Assembly (NCBI RefSeq): GCF_002234675.1
Contig: NC_019873.2
Location: forward strand, 12,970,235 to 13,034,234
Length of the DNA stretch: 64,000 nt
DNA from: Oryzias latipes
Lineage: Eukaryota > Chordata > Actinopteri > Beloniformes > Adrianichthyidae
Direction of reading: 5' to 3'
The position numbers and the translations under genes were made by a program. The notes under the pieces are model-generated. The model ran no database searches, was not told the origin of the DNA, and was given only the letters and a program-made list of their open reading frames with translations. Positions 44,604-56,800 of this stretch are shown here, in pieces. Numbering within the stretch: position 1 is the first letter of the stretch; each line of letters starts with the position of its first letter.

Positions 44604-44871
44604 GGATTTCGGTGATCAGCTGTTAATGGGATCAGAAGTGCACGCGGGTTTAGGATGACGCGCCGCAGCGCGCTCACATTCTCACCTCCACGAGGCTGCA
44701 GGAAGGTTCGGTTCCCGCAAAATGGACCTGCAGCCCCGCACGATGGCCTTGACAGCAGCAGTTCAGGTTCTTTCCCCTGCTACTTATTGGATCGGATCAC
44801 ACCTCTGAAGCCACTTCACTCTCTGTGCCGAACTTGTGGGACTGTTGGTTTGGGTTCTTTAGAGGAGCAAA

Positions 44872-47800
44872 ATGCCGTTCATGGTGGTGAAGTTTGACCT
44901 GCAGAAGCGGGTCCGACTGGCTCAGGGTCTGTGGATGCTCTACTGGACCTCCGTTCTGGCGGGGATTGTGCTCTTCAGCCTCGGCATCTTCTTCAAGATC
45001 GAGCTGAGGAAGAGGAGCGAGATCATGAACAACAGCGAGAGCCACCTGGTGCCGAACCTGCTCATCCTGCTGAGCCTGGTGGCGTGCGGGATCAACGCCT
45101 TCGGCGGGAAGATGTGCCACGACTCCCTGGACCCGCAGAAGTTCACCAAGATGAAGCCGGCTCTGAAGCCGTTCTTCGCGCTGAGCTGCGGCCTGGTGGC
45201 GCTGCTGCTGCTGCAGGTGCTGCTGTGCGTGCTCATGCAGTTCTCCGTGTACCTGACGCTGGCGGAGGGCCTGCAGTTCGCGCTGCGCTTCTACAAGGAC
45301 ACGGACACGCCGGGCCGCTGCTACATGAAGAGGACGCTGGACATGACCCAGATCGAGTTCCGCTGCTGCGGAAACAACAACTTCCGGGATTGGTTCGAGT
45401 TGCAGTGGATCAGCAACCGGTACCTGGACATGAGCAACGACTTGGTCAAAGAGTGAGTACGCTTGTGCAGCAGGCTGCCTGATGATAGGCTGCTGAGGGG
45501 TGTGACGTCACACCACCCACCTGCAAGTTCACCTCGCTCATGTTTTTCACAATTGTGGAGCCCAGGCAGGGATTCGAACTCTCAACCTCTGAAACCTCCA
45601 AGTAACAATTAATTGATCCAGTGCTGCCAGTTTAACTTCCAGTCCAGGACTCAAAGTTTTCCATTTTATGAATCCATATTAACTTTTCTTAGATATCCGT
45701 TCATTAAAGACCCACTCCAATGTTTTTGGTGTTTTTAACATGTTCTTGTAGCATTTCTGTCATGACGGAGGAAAAATATTATCCGTTTTAATAGCATTTC
45801 TGAGTATTTCTTTATTTAAATGGTGATGAATCAGGAGCAGATTAAAAAATGCTGTTTGAAAAAGATCTCCGTTAAGTCGTGACTTAAACGGATGAGCCAA
45901 AGTCTCCCTGCTCCGCTCCATTCGAATGCGTCCACTTATGGACACAAAGATCCATGCACGTCTTTGTTTCAGACATTCCTCGCCATTTTTGTTGCATCTC
46001 TAATGTTTGGTTGGGGTTGTGAGGGGCTGTAAGCTAGCGGAAAGAGTGTAAACGAAGGGAGGATGGATTAAGAGGTAGGCTGACAAAGTACTGCAGCTCT
46101 GCAGAAACTATGTCCCAGAAAATGACACAGAATTTTATAATTGGAGTGGGACTTTAAAGGGGGAAAAGGCTTTTATAAACTATATTGACCTTTGACCTTA
46201 GCTTGATTTTTAGTTGTTGGACTGCCCTCAGAAGGTCCCACAATATTCTAATTTGCTGTCCAGTCTGTCCAGCTGCTAAGTGAACAGAACCCCAGAGCCT
46301 CCTGATGAAATTCTTACCTAGGAATCTGTAACAGCAGTTTGAATACATTTTTTTAACGATTGACTATTTACCTTAAATTGTATAACATATTACATATATT
46401 AAAGCAAGGTTTCTTTTTTAAAATTGCGTCAATATGACGTTAAATAAAGCTTATTGTATTTAATTTTATTGTGTATACATTTTGAAAAATGTGTTTTGTA
46501 AAATACAAAGCACAGAAAATCTGTCACAGAACAAATGTAAACATTATTTCAACAAATGCTTACTGCCTTCATAGACCATGAAGAAGAAAATGACACATTT
46601 TTTACTATAGCTTTGGTCACAGGAAGCTGAAAATAATGCATTTATCTAAAACCCATTTCTTTCTTTTAGATTTCAGCTGCTCTTCACTTTTTTATTTATT
46701 TTTTATTTTTACATGTGTTCATTTTCATTAAGACTGTCACCAGTAGGAGCCTGACTGACAGGAAGAGGTGAAGCAGATTTACTAACAGTGGTAACAGCAA
46801 ATAACAGCCTTGGCTGTGGTGCTTTTGGTTTTGGCAGAAGATCTGGCCTTCCTGTGTTTTATGGAGGTTTGAAGGCTCCATAATGACACATGTAGGCTTT
46901 AAAGGCTCCAACTTAATTTTTGTTTGTACCCGATTGTGTTTTGGGGCAAAGTTAAACAGGGGAGCTGGTTGAAACCTTTTCAGCCAAGGGTTGTCCAAAA
47001 GCTGCCGGATCTTTCTGTTGTCATGAAGAATCAGTAGCCATCTTGACGGGCCTTTTGCTCCTTTTTCTCAGAGCTTCTGTGATTGTTTTCATTGTAAATG
47101 AGAATTGGTTCTTCATGGTCAAATCAAGGTTAAATAAAAAATGTTCATGACTTTGGTCAGACAACGGCAGCCAGGCTGCAGTGCAGGACCAAGCTCACAT
47201 CTCTACTCTGAAACTGGTCACAACAACTGTCTTTGTCAAACAGCAGCCGGTTCAGCCACAGGCCAACCACTGTTCTTGACTGCTGATTGGTAAGAATTGG
47301 CTTAGCTCATCAATGAGGAGGATAGATTACAGAGAGTAAGTCTTAATGAAAGGGAGACTGGAGTAGATTGACATGAAGAGAGTGAAGATTAGAGAGCTGG
47401 AAATATTGTTGTGGGAGAAGAACCCCCATGAGGCTGTAACCACAAGATAAGATGGCCTTCATCTGTGGGCCCTGCTACATCTAACCACTCCTCTGTGTTC
47501 ATGTCCATCACTTGCCAAGGTTATTCATTTCAATTTTTAGGGTACAGGAACCTGATTACCTCCCCTAAAATAATAGAAACTATAAAACCAAATTACACAG
47601 CACAGGTTAATAAACTCTGCACAAATACATTCCCAGCCTTACTTGTGTCTGGTATGGGCACAGCAGAGGTCCCCTGTGTGAAGATCTGTCTTGGTTCCAA
47701 CAGTAAAGTTCTTCCAGAAGCCAAGTCACTAGAAAAAACCTGCTTGCTTTGTACTTTGGAAAAAACAAAAGGTACGCAACTCTGAGCAAATTCTTTAAAA

Positions 47801-50800
47801 AAAAAACACATTTAGTGTTTTATCCTAATATTCTACTAACTTCTGAATTTTGCTATAAATTTCTGGATTTCTCTAAATGTCCAAAATGCACTGCAGTGGT
47901 CTGAAATTTACTGCAAACGTTCAATATTTATTGTAAACATTGGAACTTCCTATTCAAACTTTACTATTATTGGCCGAACTTCATTTCGTAGTTTGGAGTT
48001 AACTGTATACGTCCAAAATTTAATTCAATATTCTGAACCTTACAATAATTTTTGACCATTGTTGTAAACATCAAAACTTTGCTGTAAACTTCTGAACTTC
48101 ACTAAAGATAGCCAAAATTCACTGTAGATGTTCGAAATGTGCTAAATTAGTCTAAACCATGCTTTAGATATTTTTGAATTCACTAAAAACATTGCAACTT
48201 AACTTACAATAAACTTCAACGTCTAAAATTCCATAATAGTGGCTAAACATAGCTGTAAACGTGAGATTGCACTAAAGACACCTGTACTTCTTTATAGACA
48301 TCCCAAATTTACGAACAGTCTGAACTCTACGATGTTAAATGCTGCTATAATGTCTAAACATTGCTGTAAATGTCCGAATTTTTCTGTGAATGTCTAAGCG
48401 TTGCTGTAAACGTCAATTTTGTTGTAAGCATTCAAACTGAGCAATAAACATCCAAACTTTGTTAATATCAAAACTTTATTTGACACATTGGAACTTTGCT
48501 GTGAACAGCTTAACTTGACTTCATCACAGATATCAGAACTCCGTAACAAGTTTCTGGATGTCCCTTTTAGTGTCCAAACAGCTTCCCAACTTCTTTCTTC
48601 CTTTAGTCCAGGTTCCTTCCAGGACCATGTGCTGAGTCCTCACTGTTATTTACCTGCATACACTGGACTGTTTCCCAGCTTTTCTAATGCTTTCATCAAG
48701 TTCATGGATCAGACACTCGGACCCTGAATGTCATCTATAACACTCGCATAACACTAACACTCTCTTTTCTCTGATGAAAACTATTTTCAACCCCCCTGAC
48801 TCTTTCCCCTCGCATTTCTTTTCCACTGAAACCTGTACTCCCTCATGTCATTCTTTAACAAGAAAATTCAAGTCATCCATCAACAGCTTAGCTCTTCTCT
48901 ACTCCCTCCCATCCCTGACTCTTTTCCCCTCAATCATATGTTTTCCTCTTTTCATCTGCCTGACCACGAGGAAATGTCCTCTCTCATCCTTAAATCCAAA
49001 CCTACCACCTTTTCTCTCGATCCCCTCCCAACATCGTTAGTTATAGCCTGCCTCCCCTCTCTCCTTCCGCTTATTACCGCCATTATTCCTTCCTCACTAT
49101 CATCTGGTACTGTTCCATCACTCTTTAAAATGGCAGCTGTTAAACCCATCCCAAAAAAACCTGGTTCAGATCCCAATTTATTCAGTAATCTCTGTCCAAT
49201 TTCCAACCTTCCCTTCATTTCCAAAATTCTTGAGAAAATAGTCGCCTCCCAACGTTGTGTTCACCTAAAACACAATAATCTTCTGGAACCTTTTCAGTCT
49301 GGTTTCCGCCCCTCACACAGCACTGAAACTGCTCTGCTCAAGATCACCAATGACCTTCTCATTGCAGCTGACTCTGGCCGCCTCACCATCCTCATCCTCC
49401 TTGACCTGAGTGCAGCCTTTGATACCGTTTCTCACTCCATCCTCCTCCAAATGCTCTCCTCCCTCGCTATCACCTCCCTCCCCGCCGTTGGTTTCAATCC
49501 TACCTCTCTGACCGAACCCAATTAATTCAGCTTAAATCATTCAAATCTCAGCCTTCCTCTGTCTCTTCTGGTGTCCCCCAAGGTTCTGTCCTTGGTCCTC
49601 TTCTTTTCATTACTTATCTTCTACCCCTTGGCAATATCGTCCGCAAATTTAATATTAACTTTTATTGTTTTGCGGATGACACCCAGCTCTATGTATCAAG
49701 TAAACCAGACTCCTCTGTTCCACCCTCCTCCCTCCACTTCTGTCTATCTGAAATCAAAAACTGGTTCACCTTAAACCTTCTGAAACTAAATAGTGATAAA
49801 ACCGAGCTACTTCTTATCTGTTCCAAATCCACCCACTCCAAAGCCACAAGTGTTACTCTTTCCATCGACTCATCTTCTGTCTCCCCCTCCCCTCAGGTGA
49901 AGAGTCTGGGTGTCTTCTTAGATAGCTCCTTATCTTTTCAGTCCCACATCCATAACATTACTCGGTCAGCCCATTTCCATTTACGTAACATTAATCGTCT
50001 ACGCCCCTCCCTCACTGTCCCCTCTGCTTCTATCCTGGTCCACAGTCTGGTCACTTCCCGTCTAGACTACTGTAATTCCCTCCTCTTTGGTCTCCCCCAA
50101 AAAACCATCAATAAGCCTCAATTGGTCCAGAACTCAGCTGCCTGCATCATCTCCAGAACCCCCTCCTTCAGTCACATCACCCCGGTTCTCTACCAGCTGC
50201 ACTGGCTTCCCATAACCTCCAGAATCCAATTTAAACTCCTCCTGTTCACCTTTAAGGCCCTCCATAACCTGGCCCCTCCTTATCTCTCCGACCTCATCCA
50301 TGTTAAAACCCCCTCTCGTTCTCTTCGGTCCTCCTCCTCTGTTCAGATCTCTGTTCCTCGAGCCCGCCTCGTCACCATGGGAAGCAGAGCCTTCAGCTGC
50401 TCTGCTCCAAAACTCTGGAATTCCCTCCCTCCTGATCTCCGTAACATAGACTCTCTTACAACTTTAAATCAAAACTCAAAACTCATCTGTTTATTTCTGC
50501 CTTCCCATCCTGATTCACTTTTGATCCTTGTCTTTTAAATTTATTGTGCTTTTAATGTCTATTTTTAACCTTTGCTTGTACAGTGTCCTTGGTTTTCATG
50601 AAAGCGCTTTAAATAAAATGGATTATTATTATTATTATTATTCACATTGAAGGTCTAATTTTAGGAGAGTCTGTGTATTGGAGGTAAGTGCCGAATCTTC
50701 CGGGTGGTGTTCGGTGAACCTCTTCACGCTGAACATCTCAAAGAATCTGATCATTGACTGCAAGATGTAGCAGATCTCAATTCCCTCCCTACTTTCAATC

Positions 50801-53800
50801 AACACCATAGCCTATGTGTTGAGAGCATTGGCTGTATGTGAGAACTAGACTGAGTGAGTGTGAAGTCACCCATAGAAAATGGCTTACTTACAGCTCAAGT
50901 GAAGTGCAGTCGGTCGCCATTTTTAATAACACGGACATTGCCATGTTGTAACCAGAAATCTCCTGTAAGCACTGATTTGGTCCAATGTGGTCTGAGTCAA
51001 CATTTCTATGGCAATCACTCTTACCAATCAGGAGTGAGCTTGTTGGAAGGCCACACCCCTACCACCTAAAAGCAGGCTTGGAAGAATCTGTCAATCAAAA
51101 GCTTCGAACCTTCATTGTAAAGCCACATACTTTTATTGAGGCATCTGATTGGCCAGTTTATTACTTGAACAACATGCACTACAGAAAAGAATATTTTACA
51201 AGAATATTTTAAACACAGGGAGCAGAGGACGAGTGGTTATTCTGAAAAATAGAATAACTGAGTAATAACTGTTTATCTCTCAGTAAAATTCAATGGGGTT
51301 TTGGCTCCCTGGAGCCGGGGGATACTTCGTGTTTGAAATGCGAGGGGAGAGGGATCTCTTAGTCCTGTTCTCATACACAGTTAATGGTTTAAATATGCTC
51401 TAGGTCAACATATCTTCAGGTTTGAATCTCTGTTGAGGCAAACCCCTAAAAGGGGTCTTGTCTCCTTTTGTCATGAAATCTGATGTTGTTTTACCCCAAA
51501 TTACTATGGCTTGCACCAACTTTTAGGAACCAGGACATGCTGGTGAGAAATGGGCAACTGGAACAGGATATTTATGACCAAGATGTGCCTGGAATCCTAC
51601 TACACTAGAAACTAAAATGATAGTTGTTAAATGAAGAGGATATGTGAATTATGGTTACTTTGAACCCTGACATCCAGGGCCATATAAAAAAAAATGGTGG
51701 CTCACGGTTTCATTGTTAGGAAGAAGCAACTGCTCTCATCTAGGGCTTTATTAAGAGACATGGTACAAATGCTTGGTCAAAGTTCAACCATGTAGACTCA
51801 TCTGGGTAGAGATGTGGGAATCCTCTGCAATTCAAAGATTGAGTACCGAGACCCAATAAATCCAGAGCATCAAACTTCAGATCAAAGATCCCAATTAGCA
51901 TGGGCACCTGGAACCGTCACATCCAACAGCCAATATTAAGAGAAGTTCTTTCTATTAGAGGCTGTCAAGGCGCCTCTAAGTACAATCCCTACTAAAACCA
52001 TCTGTGAGACGAATGGGCTGTTATACATGACAGCATTGGTGGTCCTTGACGATGAGATAAACACCACACATAAGGAGGAGTGTCCTCTCTTTGTCAAGAT
52101 GAAGACAGCACACCGAGAAGTACACCAGCTATTGGAAATGCAGAAAGGTGTGACGAAGAAAGTGATACTTAAGATGTTCAACCAACTGTTCATTCTTGAG
52201 GCTTTGGTAACTGCCAAGTAAAGATTTACAGCCTTTGCATGTCTGAAGAAATTCATTGCAGAGATAGAGGCCAGGAGGATAAAGCCTGTTTTCCACGGAA
52301 CCATTGGAGGTGTAGTCTAAATGACAGTGTAAAAACAGGGAGTTGGACCCACTAAGGCTGGAAACTGAACAAAAATGAAGAAACGTATGGAGGAAAGAAA
52401 CTAAAAAAGTTGAAAGTCCCTTTTGCAGGGCTATGGTTGGTCCTGGACTCTACAGTTGAGTTACAGCATCTGACTACACTATGTCTTTGTCCTCCAGCCG
52501 TGTCCTCAGCAACGTGGAGGGGAAGTACCTTATGGACAGCGTGCCGTTCAGCTGTTGCAATCCTGGGTCTCCACGGCCCTGCATCCAGCACCACCTGACC
52601 AATAACACCGCCCACTATGATTACGACCACCGCACTGAAGAGCTCAACATCTGGACGCGTGGCTGTCGTGAAGCGGTTTTCTCCTACTACAGCAGTATCA
52701 TGACCAGTATCGGAGCCATCGTCATCGGGGTTATCATCCTTGAGGTAAGACCTCACGCCTAGTCCATTTCAGCCAATCAAATTGGTGCTTGGTTATCGGA
52801 AGGATGTATTCTACATTAAACAAAATTTAGTGTTAACTACAAATAATGTGAGGTAAAAAAAATTGTTGTGTGTGACAAGGAGAGAGAAGTGGGTGCACCT
52901 CAACCATCATAAACATGTTTACAAGGATCCAAACGTTTAGGACAGTATATGATCTCTTGCCACATTAACATTTTAGTTTAAGGGCATCTATCATGCTTTT
53001 ATTAAGCCTTTTATAGTAAGCAATATCCATGTATATGATAATAACCGTTGGCACACAAAAGAATACATTTTTTTTAATTAAATATTTGGCATTTTCCTGA
53101 GATTTTTTTCCAACCCAGAAGTAAGACAACTCTATCTCTGAGGCTCTGCATTAACTCCTTGCTGGTGCCGCACATTTTATGACGTCAACCTAGAGCTGGC
53201 CTCAGCAGCATGTCTGTGTCTTGCCCACAAAAGCAAACACCATCTAAACTTTTGCAAAGATGGATGTGCATATTGTGCATGTAAAAGAAAAGCATTTTTG
53301 CCGATCACCACTAGCTCCATGGAGAAAGTGTGTGTGTGTTGGGCTGGGGACGATGCTGGCAGCACAGACTTTTCCTGGAAGGAGCTGTTCTCACTGGTCT
53401 ATGTTACAATGTGAGGACCCACTCATTTTTGTGGGTTGGTAGGGGGCTGGTGCTCAGAGCGTGGGGTCTTCGAGCAACACTCCGAGATGTATGCATCAAA
53501 ATACAGCTTTGGGGTTTCTTTTTGTGAGAAATTAACATTATAACACACTTAAAAACTCAAAATTGGATTTTGCATGGTATGGGCCCTTTAAATCAAATCT
53601 GAAACTAAAACCAGCAAACATTTTGTGATTGACTTGTAGGTTTTTCTACTGTCACACTGCCCCACTGCCATTGTGGTCCCACCTCATACCGGACATGTGA
53701 TATGCATGTCCGGTTACTAGCATGTGATGTTCACACTGGACTGTCGCTACCCATTACTAGCGCATTCATCTAGAGTTGGAAGAGGCTTGGCATGAAATGT

Positions 53801-56800
53801 TGAAGTGGTGCAAAACTTGCTCTAGGGCATTTTCTTTCACAGCTCTATTTTGGGATATGAAAGACTTGTTATCATAGGATTCTGCCCGGACACAAACCAC
53901 AATTAATCAATTATATTATAAAATTATATCAATTTTCAAATAGTTAGCACTTCTGTGTTTTGAAAAGGAAGCTAACCCTATGTCACTATAAAATCAGAGT
54001 CTCTGATTGGTCAAAGTTCAACTGGTGTAACTTTCAATACGCATTCAACGGATGTTCGTTTTGTACGTAGAGGCCAAAAACCTGCGTAGTTTACATGAGA
54101 GTTTTGAACGCAAATATGTGTGTTTACACAGACTTTTCTTTGGAATTTGTTGCTTGAATGCGAGTTTCTGAGCCTGGTGTGAACATAGCATGAGACTGTT
54201 TCCACGTCTCACTGGGAGACTTGACTGTTTGGGCGTCAAAGGTGCCTTTTTCTATTTTTGACAAACACACGCACTTTTTGAAACAATTCCTCTTTTTCCT
54301 CGTCTGGGGTATTTGGTTCCCTGGCAGTTGTTTTTAAAACAACATGTAATTAAATATGCTTTCAAAGACTAAATCAGAATTCCACAAAGCATTTTTCAAA
54401 TTATCTAATTGCAAATACATGCATTTTCTTCTCTCTGTTTAAAAAAATTGACAAGCGTTTTTGTCTTGTCTGCGGTAAAGGAGTGTGGCTTTGAGCGGGG
54501 TGGTGACATCGATAATCATCAGACACTTTCCTCTGCTGCCTGAACTGAAGGAGGACAAGAATGCAGCTGCAACAGTTAGGGATCAGAAATCCTGAGCTCC
54601 GATAAACCTCTTCTGCTCTTGATTCTGAGACATCAGCTCACTTTCCTTCATTTTCCTTCTTTGCTTTAAAGCAAACTCGTCCGCGGGGGATGAGCTGAGT
54701 TCCTAATCCTTTCATTTAAAACAAGATCATCTCTGCAGGACACCTGTGCTGGCAGAGCTCAGGTGGCCTGACCAGCAGCAGGTTAAAGGCGTAATTAATG
54801 AGCTTTGGAGCTGAGCTCTGATCCTTGAAGCTGTCAGCTTCCTCGTCACGACAGCAACGAGGCCCAATTGCACGAGCACAGTCACAAATATCTAACTGAC
54901 TGATCAGTGAGAAGGGGGGTGTGCGTGACTCCTGATGCTTTGACTCGGCTGAAGAGGCGAACGATAATCTGGGAGGAGTAAGGCTCCTGGAAATCGGAGA
55001 CTATTCTGGGATGGTAATCTTCAGCAGCAGCAGGATGCATTCTGGGAAAAGTGAGAAGGGCCACTTCCTGATGAGCAGATCCTCATGAGGGTCAGAACAA
55101 CAAGTTTGACCTGAAAAGCTTAAAAACCAACTTCCTGAACTCGCCTAGTTGTTTTCCAGACTTTGAGCCAAACTTTTTTAATTCATGAGGTTGAGAATGA
55201 AATCCCACAGTTATATTTTCACATGTTTCTTAAGTTTTAAAATAAAAAAATTAAAAACTTAAGTTTGCTTCATTGAGTCAAATGTTTTGGATCAAAACAA
55301 GCAAGTGAAAACTGGAGAGCTGATAGTTCTGTAGAACCCAAGCCTTTTCACAATCTTCCTGTTTGATTTGATAATTGAAGGTTGAACAAAAAAGGTGGAT
55401 TTTGAAAATCTAATGACACTAACCCTTCATAAAACAAACTGGAGCCTCTGGGGGGGGGGGGGGGGGGGCAGAGAGACAGCTTCAACAGCCTGGCTCCTCC
55501 CCTTCATGCTCGCTTCTCCTCCTGTCGCTCGTCTGGTCAGATACTGCTGTGGGATCATCTCATTCTTCAACTATGGCCTGGCATTTCTGCCACGTTCTCA
55601 CACTTTTTACCACCTGGTTCAGCTTCTGCATGCAGAATCTGGACTCATCTGAAGGTAATGCTTGCAGGAGAAGATTTGGGAACTTCTTTGCAGGTGTGTC
55701 CCACATCAGCTCTCCTGATTGATCAATGCTCTTTACAAAACTGCATCCATTTAAAAAGGAAAGGAAAATACTAAGTTGAATCCACTAATATACTGTAATG
55801 CTTTTCAGCAATCCCACAATTCTCAGTTTAAAACCAAACCTTATGTTACACCAATCAATCAACTTGTGGGGAAAATGAATTGTTGCATCCCTACCGCATA
55901 CCATCATCCGTATCATATCAGTTTCCCTGAAGGTATCAAGCACATGTTGTGCTAAATTTAAGAAGGATTTTACTACATTACAAAAGGCTTAGAACTAGCC
56001 AACTGGAGTGTTTTCTTCTTTGTTACTTGCTTATTATAATGCAAATTTAAAATGTATTTTTTGGATGTGATGGCAACACAACAGCTATACCGGACCACCA
56101 GTGGATTCAGGCTCTTCTACAAGGACACACTATGGGTCAGCAGAGCAGGAAATGTTTGGTGATCCTCTTAGTAGAAGATCATCAGAGCTTTCCAACAGTG
56201 AAAGATTTGTTGTACTCTCACAGTTTGTTTACTGAGGAATTAAAAAATGACTTAGAATTTATCAAGAAAAAAATCCAAATTTTTTATTAAAGTTATTAAG
56301 GTAAGTTGTGGTTCATGGGTGTAAAAATTTTATAAAGCCAATAAACCAACTCAGTGACAGAAGGTTGATGTGGTTTATTCTGGTGTCCAACTCTAAACAG
56401 AAGTTAGTCTGACTTGTTGCTGATGGTGAGAACAAAGTTGTCCTGCCATGTTTCTTCTGAAGCTGAGGTTCTACCATAGACAAAACTCTCCAGAACTCCT
56501 CCATGCACCTTACAGTAGGTCAAAGTTTGATTCTCCTGTAAAGATAACGCCCTCCCCCGTCTTCATTCATAAAAAGGGGAACCACCACCCCAATTGATCA
56601 ATTTAAACATCCTGGCCCCAATGACCCCTGGACTGTTATAAAAATGTGCCAGCCAAGATTGTCCTACAACATCCAAAGCTCTGAGGAACTCGAGGTAGAC
56701 CACGCACTAACCCCCATCCCTCTGGGCTTTGCTGCTCTGGGACCTCAGCCCAGTACGACAGAGTTTTATGGCCTCTTTACACACAAATTCTTTTGAGAAA

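Larger units (their letters stand above)
45453..52497. other. prph2 intron 1 (7.0 kb)
   Basis: Contains a possible tRNA-derived fragment (45560-45640), MITE copy A4 (45704-46157), a family E piece (46185-46340), an A/T-rich part without recognised features (46340-47830), a degenerate short-period repeat (47830-48510), an L2-like LINE (about 48770-50643), MITE copy C3 (50825-51387), and an unexplained stretch from 51400 to 52497 with short open frames. No host exon is seen between the prph2 exons. Confidence 0.7.

Noticed and set aside
44655..44897. 80-codon frame upstream of and overlapping the prph2 start
   Set aside because: It is out of frame with peripherin, has no domain, and is more likely 5' UTR.
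44931..45482. 183-codon second frame over prph2 exon 1
   Set aside because: It is a GC-rich shadow of the peripherin frame; all conserved residues belong to the frame starting at 44872.
45560..45640. A genuine tRNA gene
   Set aside because: Only the T-arm-like part is visible; no acceptor stem or anticodon arm can be built.
52352..52756. 134-codon minus-strand frame
   Set aside because: It is the antisense of prph2 exon 2.
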